From contig JADJSD010000014.1 in the NCBI GenBank assembly GCA_016711875.1, positions 1 through 16,217 of the forward strand: a stretch of 16,217 nt of DNA. Reading direction: 5' to 3'. This document shows, in pieces, positions 1-9,500 of this stretch. The translations under genes and the position numbers were made by a program. The notes under the pieces were generated by a model. It did no database searches, had not been told where the DNA came from, and was given only the letters and a program-made list of their open reading frames with translations. The DNA comes from Betaproteobacteria bacterium (GTDB lineage Bacteria; Pseudomonadota; Gammaproteobacteria; Burkholderiales; Usitatibacteraceae). Positions within the stretch are counted from its first letter, which is position 1. Every line of letters begins with the position of its first letter.

Positions 1-347
1 ACCTGGTCCTCCAGGTGGATGCCCGCCACGCCCGCGCCGATGTACTCGCGCACGGTGCGGATCACGTTGATGGCGTTGCCGAAGCCCGTGTCGGCGTCGG
101 CGATCACCGGCAGGCCCGAGGCCTCGGCGATGTAGCGCGCGTTCGCCACCATTTCGCCCATCGTGGTGAGTCCCACGTCGGGTAAGCGCAGGTGAGGGGA
201 GAGGACGTGCCGTAGCCGGTCATGTAGATCGCCTCAGCCCGCGTTCCGCGAAAGCACCTTGGCGCTCATCGCGTTGTAGCAGCCAGGACGTACAGCGTGG
301 GCCCGCGCGCGACGAGCCCGCGCAGGCGCGTGGTGGCGCGGCCTCAC
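1..347 (-). CDS. Isocitrate lyase/PEP mutase-family enzyme, N-terminal part (runs off left edge)
   Basis: The enzyme is an alpha/beta-barrel C-C or P-C lyase, probably cytoplasmic and Mg-dependent; members cleave or decarboxylate 2-oxo or hydroxy acids. Read on the minus strand, the segment contains YMTGYGT, then LPDVGLTTMGEMV, then the metal-site motif ADADTGFGNA, and GVAGIHLEDQ at the window edge. These are hallmarks of the methylisocitrate lyase/oxaloacetate decarboxylase/PEP mutase superfamily. The KKCG-type catalytic loop lies outside the window, so the reaction cannot be assigned. The likely start is a GTG at 347-345, which overlaps the upstream Bug receptor stop as GTGA. The first 60 codons change frame at about 330, 290, 250 and 210, while family-like residues (RLRGLVARGPTLYV, then YNAMSAKVLSRNAG) continue across frames, so indel errors are likely. 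The family is confident, the function is not. Confidence 0.85.
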
Positions 348-1320
348 TTGAGCTTTCCGGCGAGGTCCCTCGAGCCACCTTCGACCAGGTGCGGTGCTCG
401 GATTCGATGAGGGCGCGGAAATCCTCCGGCGAGTTGGCGACGATCTCGGCGCCGAGGTTCGCGCGCGCCCGCGCGTGGCGGGCCGGGTGGAGCCCCTTCA
501 CGGCGGCGGCGCAGTTGCGGCGGACGTCCTTCGGCACGCCGGCCGGCGCGACCACGCCGTACCAGGTGTCGGAGTGGTAGCCCTTCACCGTCTCGCCGAT
601 GGTGGGGATCTCGGGGTTGCTCTGCGCGCGCTTGCTGCTCATGATCCCGATCGCGTTGAGGCGGCCGTCCTTGATGAGCGGCTGCAGCGGCAGCAGCCCG
701 TCGGAGGCGAGCTGCACCTGCCCGGCGAGCACATCCTGGCGGGCCTGCGTGGAGCCCTTGTAGGGCACGTGCACGACGTCGATGCCGGCCATGGAGAGCA
801 TCAGCTCCATGTTGAGGTGGGTGGCCGAGCCCGTTCCCGCCGAGCCGTAGTTGAGCTTGCCGGGGTTCTTCTTCGCGTAGTCGATGAGGTCGCGCGTGGT
901 CCTGAAGCCGGTGGACGGGTGCGCGACGATCATCTGGTGGGTGTTGGCCATGACGGTGACGGGGTCGAAGCTCTTCACCGCGTCGTAGGTCTTCTTGTCC
1001 GCGTGCAGCAGCGGGTTGATGACCAGGGCCGGGCTCACGGCGAGGAGCGTGTAGCCGTCCGGCGCCGCCTGCAGCGCGGCCTCGGCGCCCACGAGCCCGC
1101 CGGCCCCGGGCTTGTTCTCGATGATGACCGGCTGGCCGAGCTCGCGCGTCATCGCCTCGGCCATGGTGCGCGCGAGGGTGTCGCCGGTGCCGCCGGCGGC
1201 GAGGGGCACGATGATCTTGATGGGGCGGGTAGGGAAGGACTGCGCGAGGGCCGCCGTGGGCAGCGCGAGCGCGACGAGGGCCGCGGCGACGAGCGCGCGG
1301 CGAAGCGGGAAACGATTCAA
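344..1320 (-). CDS. Bug/TctC-family tripartite tricarboxylate transporter substrate receptor
   Basis: This is a periplasmic solute receptor that binds small carboxylate-type ligands. Residues 1-26 form a signal peptide ending ALA, before QSFPTRPIKIIVP. Typical Bug motifs follow: the PLAAGGTGDTLAR loop, QPVIIENKPGAGG, APDGYTLL, HVPYKG and a C-terminal GAEIVANSPEDF. The start is TTG at 1320-1318, with GGAGGAG just upstream. The expected length is about 325 residues. The original frame runs past the conserved end; after HRTWSKV (about position 380) the expected ending DLAGKLK and its stop at 344 lie in another frame, so a one- or two-base indel is present. The stretch after PKDV (about 460-520) also fits the family poorly and may hold compensating indels. 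No TctA or TctB membrane genes are nearby, as is usual for orphan Bug receptors. It probably forms an operon with the lyase gene overlapping its stop. The ligand is unknown. Confidence 0.93.
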
Positions 1321-1323
1321 TTT

Positions 1324-1330
1324 CTCCTCC
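1324..1330 (-). promoter_or_regulatory. Ribosome binding site deciding a TTG start
   Basis: GGAGGAG on the minus strand lies three bases before the TTG at 1320. It supports this rare start codon for the Bug receptor, since the signal peptide begins directly there (MNRFPLRRA). Confidence 0.7.
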
Positions 1331-1332
1331 GT

Positions 1333-1359
1333 GGGTGGGGCCGGGCGCGGTGGGGGGGG
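1333..1359 (+). other. G-tract cluster (C-rich on the transcript strand) before the Bug receptor
   Basis: The plus strand carries GGG, GGGG, GGG and an eight-G run with loops of 1 to 6 bases, which fits the simple G-quadruplex pattern. Read as the leader of the minus-strand receptor it is a C-rich, G-poor stretch just ahead of the ribosome binding site. The rest of the 72-base gap to the next gene shows nothing recognisable. In such G+C-rich DNA it may have no function, and long G runs are also prone to length errors. Confidence 0.4.
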
Positions 1360-1392
1360 AGTGCTTGGGAGTGTAGGGCCGTGGCGCGGGTG

Positions 1393-1868
1393 TCATCGCG
1401 GCGCGAGAGAAGGCTTTGCAACCATGAGCCACACGATGGCGAGCACCGCGGCGAACGCCGGGATGCCGAGCAGGAACCAGCGGCGGAAGAGGGCGTGGTA
1501 CGCGGCGGGCAGCGGTGTGCCCTCGCGCTCGGCCCGGCGCGCGAGATCCCGCATGCGAAGCTGGAGGGCGACCACCGGCAGCCAGCACAAGCCGGTGACG
1601 ACGTAGAGCACCAGGAGAGCGCCACCCACCCCGAAAGGACGGGCCAGACGAGGTGCGCCAGCGCTACGCGCCGGTGACGGGCTGGGCAGCGATCACCGCG
1701 GGTGGCGGTGAAGACAAAGTCCGCGATCACGACGACGCCCGCGGTGTGCGCCACCACCTTCGCGTCGTTCGTGCGGTGCGCCATCAGCATGAAGAAGGCG
1801 ATGCCCGGGGCCGGTGCCGAGCAGCACCGTGGCGCCGATCACGTGAAGCCACCGAATCCGTCCAGCAT
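1393..1868 (-). CDS. DUF2269-like small integral membrane protein (frame broken)
   Basis: The intended product is about 158 residues with four hydrophobic helices. Reading through the frames gives an N-terminus IRWLHVIGATVLLGTG, then FMLMAHRTNDAKVVAHTA and VVVIADFVFTAT, then LVLYVVTGLCWLPVVALQ, and a last helix FLLGIPAFAAVLAIVWLMV before KPSLAPR and the stop. This matches my memory of DUF2269 predicted inner-membrane proteins; the biochemical role is unknown. The start ATG (1868-1866) has GGAGG seven bases upstream and shares its A with the TGA of the SDR-DoxX gene (TGATG), implying translational coupling. At least three indels are needed, near 1858, 1810 and 1640-1710; for example a missing base after ATGCTGGAC would restore a Trp before IRWLH. 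Function is uncertain, but existence as one gene is well supported. Confidence 0.75.
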
Positions 1869-3194
1869 CAGCGTTCCTCCAGCAGGGGCGGTCGCGACGA
1901 CGGCAGCCAGGGCGGCCGGCGACCTTCACGAAGGGCCGAGCCGGGTCGAGGCCGCAAGCCGGGTGAGAAGCGTGCCGGCGGCGAGGTAGAGGACGGACAC
2001 GCCGACCATGCCCAGGCAGGCGGCCCGCGCCCAGGGGCGCCGGAGCACGGCGAGCCCCAGGGCGACGTCGACGAGGGCGCCGGCGACGACGACCGCCTTC
2101 GCCAACGGGACGGGCATGGCGCTCTCGCGCAGGGTGCGTGCCGCGCGCTCCACGTCGGCGATACCGATGACGCCGGAGGCGATCCAGAAGGCGGCGAGCG
2201 TGGCGACGAGCACCGGCAGGAGGAGCTGCAGGCGCGCGCTCACCCGCTCCTGCGCGCCCGCGGGCCGGGCGGCCAGCAGTTCGTCGAGGCTCGCGAGGGG
2301 GCGGCCGCGATGGGCCTCGAGGGGCGCGGGATCGCCGATCACCTCGGCCTCGAGCGCGCGCACGGCCGTCGTGCGAAGCGGGGAGCGCCAGCCCAGGTGT
2401 CCGAAGGCGTCGGCGAGGCGCGACACGAGGGAAACGAACCCATCCGGAAAGGCGACGACGACGCGCGGCGGCGGCACGCCCAGCCACGCACGGATCCTCG
2501 ACACGACCTCGCGCAACGGGTGGGGCGCGTTCTCCACGACGTCGTACGCGGTTCGCGAGGGAATGGAGCCCTCGGCGGCTTCGACGACGACGCGCGCCAC
2601 GTCGTCGAGCGCGACGCACTGCACGCGCTTGTCCGGCAGGGCGATCGGCTGCACGACGGGGAAGGCCGCGAGCGACCGCAGGAGCGTCGAGCCGCCCCAG
2701 GCCTGCGCCCCGAGCACGAGGCCGGGACGCAGGATCACCCAGTCGCCGCCGCTGCGCCGGATCGCTTCCTCCGCCCGCGCCTTCGTGCGCATGAAGTCCG
2801 TCGTGGCGTCGGCCCGCGCGCCGGGCGCGGAAACCTGCACGAGGCGGATCGCGCCCGCGGCCGCGCACGCCTCGGCGAGCGAGGCGATGGCGACGTGATG
2901 GACGCGCTCGAGGTCGTCCCGCGGCCCGTCCTGCAGGGCGCCGGCCGCGTTCACGACGGCGTCGACGTTCGCGAGGAGGGGGCCCCAGTCGGCGGCCGTG
3001 CGCAGCCGCGCGAGATCGGCGCACACCCAGGCGATGGAAGGCAGCACGCGCGGGCCGATGGCGGGGTCGCGCCCCAGCCCCGTGACCTCGTGTCCCGCGG
3101 CGCGCAGCGCGCGGGCGAGGGCGATGCCGATGAAGCCGTAGGCGCCGAGGACGAGGACTCGCATGCGGGGGCGGACGGGAAGGGGCGCCGTCAT
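1868..3194 (-). CDS. NAD(P)-binding SDR (NDUFA9-like) protein with C-terminal DoxX-like membrane domain
   Basis: This is a two-part protein of about 440 residues. Residues 12-290 form an atypical extended SDR: the dinucleotide motif GAYGFIG is at 17-23, VVNAAGAL and LVQVSAPGA follow, and the active-site region reads TDFMRTKARAEE, so the usual catalytic Tyr before the Lys is absent. Such proteins often bind NAD(P)H without a known reaction. From about residue 330 a DoxX-like bundle follows, with helices such as LLLPVLVATLAAFWIASGVI and ACLGMVGVSVLYLAAGTLL. The frame ends early at 1926, but GPFVKV, ALAAVVATA and LLEER continue in other frames to a TGA at 1870-1868. Four or so indels therefore lie between 1880 and 1940. 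The start used is the ATG at 3194; an internal ATG at 3164 begins exactly at the Rossmann strand and is an alternative. Substrate unknown. Confidence 0.85.
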
Positions 3195-3204
3195 TATCCC
3201 CGCG

Positions 3205-3233
3205 TTTACAACCGGGGGTCCGGGCTCTATCCT
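3205..3233 (+). promoter_or_regulatory. Candidate sigma70 promoter of the ABC ATPase operon
   Basis: TTTACA (3205-3210, five of six matches to the -35 consensus) is followed after exactly 17 bases by TATCCT (3228-3233, four of six to the -10). Transcription would begin near 3240, leaving a leader of about 64 bases before the ATPase ATG. It lies in the 109-base divergent gap between the SDR-DoxX gene and the ATPase gene. This is sequence resemblance only. Confidence 0.45.
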
Positions 3234-3278
3234 GAGGGCCCAGGCGGCACTTCGGTGCCGCCTTCAATTTCCGGACCC
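3216..3278. repeat. Outer inverted repeat around the leader hairpin
   Basis: GGGTCCGG at 3216-3223 and CCGGACCC at 3271-3278 are perfect eight-base inverted copies enclosing the hairpin at 3243-3262. The left arm falls in the spacer of the predicted promoter, so if that promoter is right the arms act as DNA (operator-like) rather than as an RNA stem. Confidence 0.4.
3243..3262 (+). promoter_or_regulatory. Perfect stem-loop with TTCG tetraloop in the ATPase leader
   Basis: GGCGGCAC-TTCG-GTGCCGCC forms an eight-pair G+C-rich stem closed by the very stable UUCG loop, followed by TTCAATTT. In shape it is an intrinsic terminator with a weak U tract on the plus strand, but it sits 41 bases before the ATPase start and almost at the predicted transcription start. 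It may be an attenuator, a 5' protective hairpin, or a terminator left from a lost upstream gene. On the minus strand no T tract follows. Confidence 0.55.
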
Positions 3279-3303
3279 GAGGCGACTGGCCCATGACCCA
3301 CCG

Positions 3304-4411
<1,108 letters not shown>

Positions 4412-4415
<4 letters not shown>

Positions 4416-5652
4416 GTGCCGTCCTGCCGCCCACGGCTGCGGTCGTCATCGTGGGCGGCGGCATCCTCGGCTGCAGCATCGCCTGGCACCTGGCGCGCAA
4501 GGGCCAGCCGGACGTCGTCGTCCTCGAGCGCAACGACCTGGGCTCCGGCGCCACCTCGCGCTCGGCGGGGCTCGTCGCCCGCGGGCGGTTGCATGCGCCC
4601 ACCCTGGCGTTGGTGCGCCGCACCCGCGAAGCGATGGCGGAACTCGAGGCGGGGCTCGGGGAGCCCGTGGGATTCCGCCGGGTCGGCAGCGTGCGGGTCG
4701 CCTCCAGCGAGGAGCGCGCGGCCGAGCTCGCCACGATGGACGGTTGGCTTGCGGACTCGGGCGTCGCGGTGCGTTCCCTCGATGCCTCCGGCGCCCGCTC
4801 GCTGGTCCCGTGGCTCGACGCCTCGCAAGCCCGCCGCATCTCGTACGTCGAGGACGACGGCTATGTCGACGCCTACCAGTTCGCGAGCGCCTATGCCCGG
4901 GCGGCCCGAGCGCTCGGCGTCCGCTTCCTCGTGCGCACCGGCGTGGAAGGCCTGCTCATCGCCGGCGGCCGCGTGACGGGCGTACGCACGAGCACGGGGA
5001 ACATTCACGCCGGGGCGGTCGTCGACGCGGCCGGCGCGTGGGGTATCGGCATCGCGGAAGGTGCCGGGCACGCGCTCGGTACGGCGCCCGTGCGCAGCCA
5101 TTACTGGATCACCGCGCCGCAGCCGGACTGGCCGCGCGAGCATCCCATCGTGTACCTGCCGGATGCGCGGGCCTACGCACGGCCCGAGGTGGGCGGCCTG
5201 CTGCTGGGCGTGCAGGAGCCGCGATCGCGCACCTACGACGCGCGCCGGCTGCCGGCGGACATTGCCGACTTCCCGCTTACGGATCCTGACGACGACTTCA
5301 CGGTGCTCGCCGACAACGCGCCGGCGCTTCGCCCGTACATCCCGGACCTCGATCGCCTGCCGCTCGCGCACCACATCACGGGCCTGTCGACCTACACGCC
5401 GGACGGTCGTTTCCTCATCGGTCGGGCGGGGCCGCAGGAAGGCTTCTTCGTGGCCGGCGGCTGCTGCGGCACGGGCGTGTCGGCCTCCGGTGGCATCGGC
5501 GAGGCGCTCGCGGGCGTGGTCCTGGGCGAGGCGCCCGCGGCCGACCTCGCGGATTTCCGTCCGGAGCGTTTCGGGGCGATCGATCCGTACGGCGAGGCGT
5601 TCCGCAGGCGCTGCGCGGCCACGCGCGCGCCGGCAAGCTGCGGCAGGGCTAG
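4412..5652 (+). CDS. FAD-dependent oxidoreductase of the DAO family (amine oxidase/dehydrogenase-like)
   Basis: This is a flavoenzyme of about 413 residues that probably oxidises a C-N bond of an amine or amino acid. The FAD-binding fold starts at residue 11 (VVIVGGGILGCS, glycines 15-17 and 20), followed by VVVLERNDLGSGATSRSAG, which contacts FAD. VVDAAGAWG lies mid-protein, and a C-terminal FAD loop reads FVAGGCCGTGVSASGGIGEALA. It resembles single-domain relatives of sarcosine and dimethylglycine dehydrogenases; there is no folate-binding C-terminal domain. The GTG start at 4412 overlaps the ATPase stop, so the enzyme is probably translationally coupled to the transporter. Near 5625 an indel separates CAAT from the expected ARAGKLRQG and TAG at 5650-5652. 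That TAG shares a CTAG with the stop of the opposing gene. Substrate unproven; an imported amine is the contextual guess. Confidence 0.88.
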
Positions 5653-6493
5653 CGCCCGAGCGCGAGCAGCAGGATGCCGAGGCCACCACGGCGGAGGCGA
5701 CGACGCGCCGGGCGCCGAACGGCTCCTTCAGGAAGATCACCCCGAGGATCGCCGCGAAGATGACGCTGCTTTCGCGCAGCGCCGAGATCTGCGCCATCGG
5801 CGCGAGCGTCATCGCGTGCACGACGATCGTATAGCCGAGCAGCATGAGCGTGCCGCCGGCGAGCCCGTGCTTCCAGTGCCGGCGCACCGCCACCGTCACC
5901 GCGCGCCCGCGCTTCGCGTAAGCCACGGCGCACACGACGACGCCGGTGAGAAAGCTCAGGGTGGCCACGTAGCCCATGGCGTTGCCGCCCCGGCGCACGC
6001 CCAGCCCGTCGATCACCGTGCTAGATGGCGATGGTGAGGCCCACGCCGCAGGCCCACATGAGGTCGCGTTGTGGTGCTTTGACGCGTCGCGACGCCAGGC
6101 GAGGGCGAAGATGGCCGCCGAGATGAGCGTGACGCCCGCGATGCCGAGCAGGGTCGGGATCTCGCGCGCGACGATGGCCGAGATCGCGAGCACGATGAGC
6201 GGCGCGAGGCCGCGTGCCACGGGGTAGGCGAGGCTCAGGTCGCCGCGGTAGGCCTTGATGAGGAAGTAGAAGTAGGTGCAGTTCACGACCCAGGAGGCGA
6301 GCAGGTACGGCCAGCTCTCCGGCGCGGGGAGCCCGGCCCACGCGATGATGCCGAGGGCCACGGCCATGTTGGGCACCTTCATGATCGCCATGGCAACCAG
6401 GCGGTCGTCGCCCGACTTCGCGATGAGGTTCCAGCCCGCGTGCATGAGCGCCGCCAGGAGCACGAGGGCGAGGGGCAGCGGCTCGAGCGTCAT
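5649..6493 (-). CDS. EamA/DMT-superfamily integral membrane protein, possibly the phosphonate-associated phn_DUF6 group
   Basis: This inner-membrane transporter-like protein of about 281 residues has two EamA repeats and about ten helices. It begins LPLALVLLAALMHAGWNLIA; repeat 1 includes YFYFLIKAYRGDLSLAYPVA and GIAGVTLISAAIFALAW, and repeat 2 ends with ALRESSVIFAAILGVIFLKEPFGARR. Two indels break it: near 6020-6040, where MWACGVGLTIAI must join VIDGLGVRRGGN, and near 5680, where the end GLGILLLALGR lies in another frame and stops at 5651-5649. The length and phosphonate-type neighbours fit the family I recall as TIGR03340 (phosphonate utilisation associated membrane protein), but I cannot test that; generic EamA permease is the safe call. 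It is last in the minus-strand operon, 37 bases after the DadA-like gene. Confidence 0.82.
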
Positions 6494-6530
6494 CGCGGCG
6501 CCGCGTCCGGCAGGGAAGGGCCCATCGCGA

Positions 6531-7775
6531 TCAGAAGCGGTCCGGCGAATAGGGCGACGGATCGATGAACGGCCTGCGGCCGGCCACGAGATCGGCGACG
6601 AGGCGGCCGGTGACCGGACCGCTCGTCATGCCGTTGTGCCCGTGCCCGTAGGCGACGACGAGGCCAGGCAACCCTCGCGGCGACCCGATGGCGGGCAGCG
6701 AATCCGGCAGGCAAGGGCGGTGCCCCATCCATTCGGTGAACTTCTCCGTGCGTACGGCCGGATAGAGCTCGCGAACCTGTTCGAGGAGGCGGCGCGCACG
6801 GCGGAAATTCGGCGGCGCCTCGAGGCCGGCGAACTCCACCGTGCCCGCGACCCGCAGGCCGCCTTCCATCGGCGTCGCGTAGTACTTGCCTTCGGAAACC
6901 GCGACGGGAACGCGCGGGGTCACGCCGGCGTCCTGGATCGTCACGTGGTAGCCGCGCTGCGTCTCGAGCGGGATGCGCACGCCCAGGGGTGCGACCAGGG
7001 GCGTCGACCAGGCGCCCGCCGCGACCACCACGCGGTCCGCCTCGATCTCCCGCCCGCCTTCGAGCACCACGCGCAGGGTGCCCGACGGGCCGCGCGCCAG
7101 CGTACGGACGGACTGCTTCTCGATGCGACCGCCGTCGGCGACGAATTGCGCTGCGAGCACCTGCACCAGGCGGTACGGGTTGGAGACGTAGCCGTGGTCC
7201 GGGATCAGCATCGCGTGGGTGAATTCCGGGGCGAGCGCCGGCTCGATCTCGCGCAGCTCCCCGCCCTGCACCGGCCGGCACTCGCCACCGCGGTCGGTCC
7301 GGATCTTCCAGTCCGAACGGCTCGACTCGAAAGCCTTCCGGCTGCGATACACATTGAGGGTGCCCGAGCGGTGGATGAGGTCGCCGCAGCCGGCATTCGA
7401 CACGAGCGGCGCGTAGCAGTCGTACACATGGCGGTGCAGCGCCCGCAGCCCGTCGGCGATCTTCGCCACGCGGGCCGGCCGCGCGGCGAGGGTGAAGCGC
7501 ACGAGCCAGGGAAAGACCCGCAGGAAGTAGGCGGGCCGGATCGTGAGGGGGCCCTCCGGGTCGGAAAGCCAGCCGGGAATCTTTCCGAACACGCCCGGCA
7601 TGGCGATGGGGATGCAGCTCCCGGGGCTGAGGGCGCCGGCGTTGCCCATGGAGGTGCCCTCGCCGGGGCCGTCGCGATCGAGCAGCAGCACTTCGTGGCC
7701 CTCGCGACGCAGGTACGACGCGCACGACACGCCGACGATGCCGGCGCCGACGACGACCACGGGGCGCGCGGTCAC
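6531..7775 (-). CDS. DadA-like FAD-dependent amino acid/amine dehydrogenase
   Basis: This flavoenzyme of 414 residues is intact. The Rossmann motif VVVVGAGIVGVSCASYLRRE spans residues 6-25, the Glu/Asp-rich strand reads LLLDRDGPGEGTSMGNAG, and GALSPGSCIP resembles D-amino acid dehydrogenase small subunits. VVVAAGAWS is mid-protein, and the C-terminal YGHGHNGMTSGPVTGRLVADL closes the FAD site. Relatives deaminate D-amino acids oxidatively and pass electrons to the respiratory chain. The GTG start at 7775-7773 overlaps the permease stop as GTGA, so it is coupled to the transporter. It belongs to a different subfamily from the oxidoreductase at 4412-5652. In phosphonate gene clusters, FAD oxidoreductases (I recall the names PbfC and PbfD) act on aminoethylphosphonate derivatives, which makes an aminophosphonate substrate possible but unproven. 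Confidence 0.92.
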   Translation of the reverse strand: MTARPVVVVGAGIVGVSCASYLRREGHEVLLLDRDGPGEGTSMGNAGALSPGSCIPIAMPGVFGKIPGWLSDPEGPLTIRPAYFLRVFPWLVRFTLAARPARVAKIADGLRALHRHVYDCYAPLVSNAGCGDLIHRSGTLNVYRSRKAFESSRSDWKIRTDRGGECRPVQGGELREIEPALAPEFTHAMLIPDHGYVSNPYRLVQVLAAQFVADGGRIEKQSVRTLARGPSGTLRVVLEGGREIEADRVVVAAGAWSTPLVAPLGVRIPLETQRGYHVTIQDAGVTPRVPVAVSEGKYYATPMEGGLRVAGTVEFAGLEAPPNFRRARRLLEQVRELYPAVRTEKFTEWMGHRPCLPDSLPAIGSPRGLPGLVVAYGHGHNGMTSGPVTGRLVADLVAGRRPFIDPSPYSPDRF

Positions 7776-9466
7776 GGGGCCCGCCAGGCTTGCGTGCGCC
7801 GGTGCAGGCCGCGCGTGAGCAGGTAGTGCAGGACGCGCGCCGCCACGCAGGTGCCCGAGATGACCACCGCCATCGCGATCGCCTGCGCGAACTCGCCCGC
7901 GTCGTCCATGTTGAGCACCGCGACCGACGCGAGGCTCGTGTGGGTGGAGTAGAGGAAGACGACGGCCGAGACGGTCGTCATCGCGGCGAGGAAGTAGTAG
8001 ACCGAGACGTCCAGGATGGCGGTCATCGTGAGCGGGACCGTCACCCGCCAGAGCGTCCGGTACCGCGGCGTCTGCAGGGAATCGGAAACCGACTCGAAGT
8101 CCGGGTCGACCTGCTTGAGGGCGGTGAGCATCGTGAAGTGGGTGACGGAGTAGTAGTGGATGATCGTGACCAGCACCAGGATCGTCATGCTGCCGTACAG
8201 CACGCCGAGGGGGTTGCCGGGCTTGTTGAAAAAGAAGATGTACGCGAGGCCCAGCACGAGGCCGGGGACGGCCATCGGGGTGACCGCGAGCGCCTGGATC
8301 AACTGCCGCACGCGCGGCAGGTCGCGGCTCTTCTCGACGAGGTAGGCGCCCAGGAACACGATGATCGTCCCCGCCACTGCGGTGCAGGTGGCGAGCGTGA
8401 GGCTGTTGCGGTACGCCTGCCAGCCGCCGCCGGCCGCGAGGTCGAAGTTGTAGTGCTTGAGCGTGAGGCCGAGGTTGTAGGGCCAGAACTTGATGAAGGA
8501 ACTCGCGACGGCCACGGCGAGAACGCCGACGATGCAGAGCGCGATGGCCGCGCAGGCGAGGAACACCGCGGTGTCGAAGGCGCGCCGCGGGGCGGGCTCG
8601 TAGGGCACGGCGCGGCCGGACATCATGGCAACCTGCCTGCGCTGGACCAGTCGCGTGAAGAGGAACGTGAGCGCCGCCGCCGCGAGCAGCAGCACGCTCA
8701 CCACCGAGCCCATCTCGAAGTTCTGCTGGCCGACGACTTCCTTGTAGATGTCGGTTGCCAGCACATTGAAGTTGCCGCCGATCACCTTCGGGATGCCGAA
8801 ATCCGTGATGGAAAGCATGAAGGAGACGCTCGAGGCGCTGGTGAGGCCGTACTTCGCCGCGGGCAGAGTGATCGTGAGGAACACACGCAGGCGGCTCGTG
8901 CCCAGGGACTCGGCTGCCTCGAAGTGGCGGCGGTCCGCGAGCCCGAGCGCCGTGCTGATCACGATGAAGGTGTGCGGGAAGTGCGCGAAGGTCATGCCGA
9001 TCACGATCCCGATGGGCCCGTAGATGGACTGGCCCATGAGAAGGTCCTTCAGGATCCCCTGGTTGCCGAAGAGCTGCACGAGCGAGAGCGCGAAGAGCAG
9101 GCTCGGGGTGAGGAGGGGGATCAACGCGATGCCGCGGAAGAGCCCCTGGAGGGGCATGCACGAGCGGTGGATGCCGTAGGCGTAGAGGAAGGCGAGGGGG
9201 ATCGTGACGGCCGTGCTCGCCACGCCGATCACCAGCGTGTTGGCGATCGATTCCATCGGCGCGGCGCTGGAGAAGTAGAGCGCGTAGTTCGCGAGGCCGA
9301 CGAAGCGGCCGCGGGCGTCCTGCAGGCTCTTCACGACCATCAACGCGAGCGGCACGGCGAGGCCCAGCACCAGGAACGCCGCGATCGCGAGCGTGAGGCC
9401 CTTCATGCGCAGGGCGCTGAAGTCGACCGCGGAGGCGGCGGGAGCGGGAAGCGGTGCGGAGGACAT
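7772..9466 (-). CDS. ABC transporter permease, double-domain, putative 2-aminoethylphosphonate type (PhnU2-like)
   Basis: This inner-membrane permease of 564 residues is a tandem fusion of two BPD_transp domains (FbpB/ThiP-like). The first domain runs about 25-280 with an EAA motif EAAESLGTSRLRVFLTITLP from residue 183. The second runs about 300-555 with a degenerate loop FESVSDSLQTPRYRTLWRVT. About twelve helices are visible, such as FLVLGLAVPLALMVV and FIVISTALGLA. A single polypeptide thus forms the whole channel and should pair with one ATPase dimer. The fused architecture and sequence fit the putative AEP permease family (TIGR03262 by memory). The ATG at 9466 has no clear ribosome binding site. 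It lies 69 bases after the binding protein gene, and its stop overlaps the DadA-like start. No ATPase is on this strand; the partner is probably the gene at 3304-4415. Confidence 0.92.
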   Translation of the reverse strand: MSSAPLPAPAASAVDFSALRMKGLTLAIAAFLVLGLAVPLALMVVKSLQDARGRFVGLANYALYFSSAAPMESIANTLVIGVASTAVTIPLAFLYAYGIHRSCMPLQGLFRGIALIPLLTPSLLFALSLVQLFGNQGILKDLLMGQSIYGPIGIVIGMTFAHFPHTFIVISTALGLADRRHFEAAESLGTSRLRVFLTITLPAAKYGLTSASSVSFMLSITDFGIPKVIGGNFNVLATDIYKEVVGQQNFEMGSVVSVLLLAAAALTFLFTRLVQRRQVAMMSGRAVPYEPAPRRAFDTAVFLACAAIALCIVGVLAVAVASSFIKFWPYNLGLTLKHYNFDLAAGGGWQAYRNSLTLATCTAVAGTIIVFLGAYLVEKSRDLPRVRQLIQALAVTPMAVPGLVLGLAYIFFFNKPGNPLGVLYGSMTILVLVTIIHYYSVTHFTMLTALKQVDPDFESVSDSLQTPRYRTLWRVTVPLTMTAILDVSVYYFLAAMTTVSAVVFLYSTHTSLASVAVLNMDDAGEFAQAIAMAVVISGTCVAARVLHYLLTRGLHRRTQAWRAP

Positions 9467-9500
9467 GGGGGTCGTGGAAATCGCGGCGACCCGGCGCCGA

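Noticed and set aside
1..347. Left-edge enzyme as true PEP mutase for phosphonate biosynthesis
   Set aside because: The visible motifs are shared by the whole superfamily, the catalytic loop is outside the window, and no phosphonopyruvate decarboxylase is adjacent.
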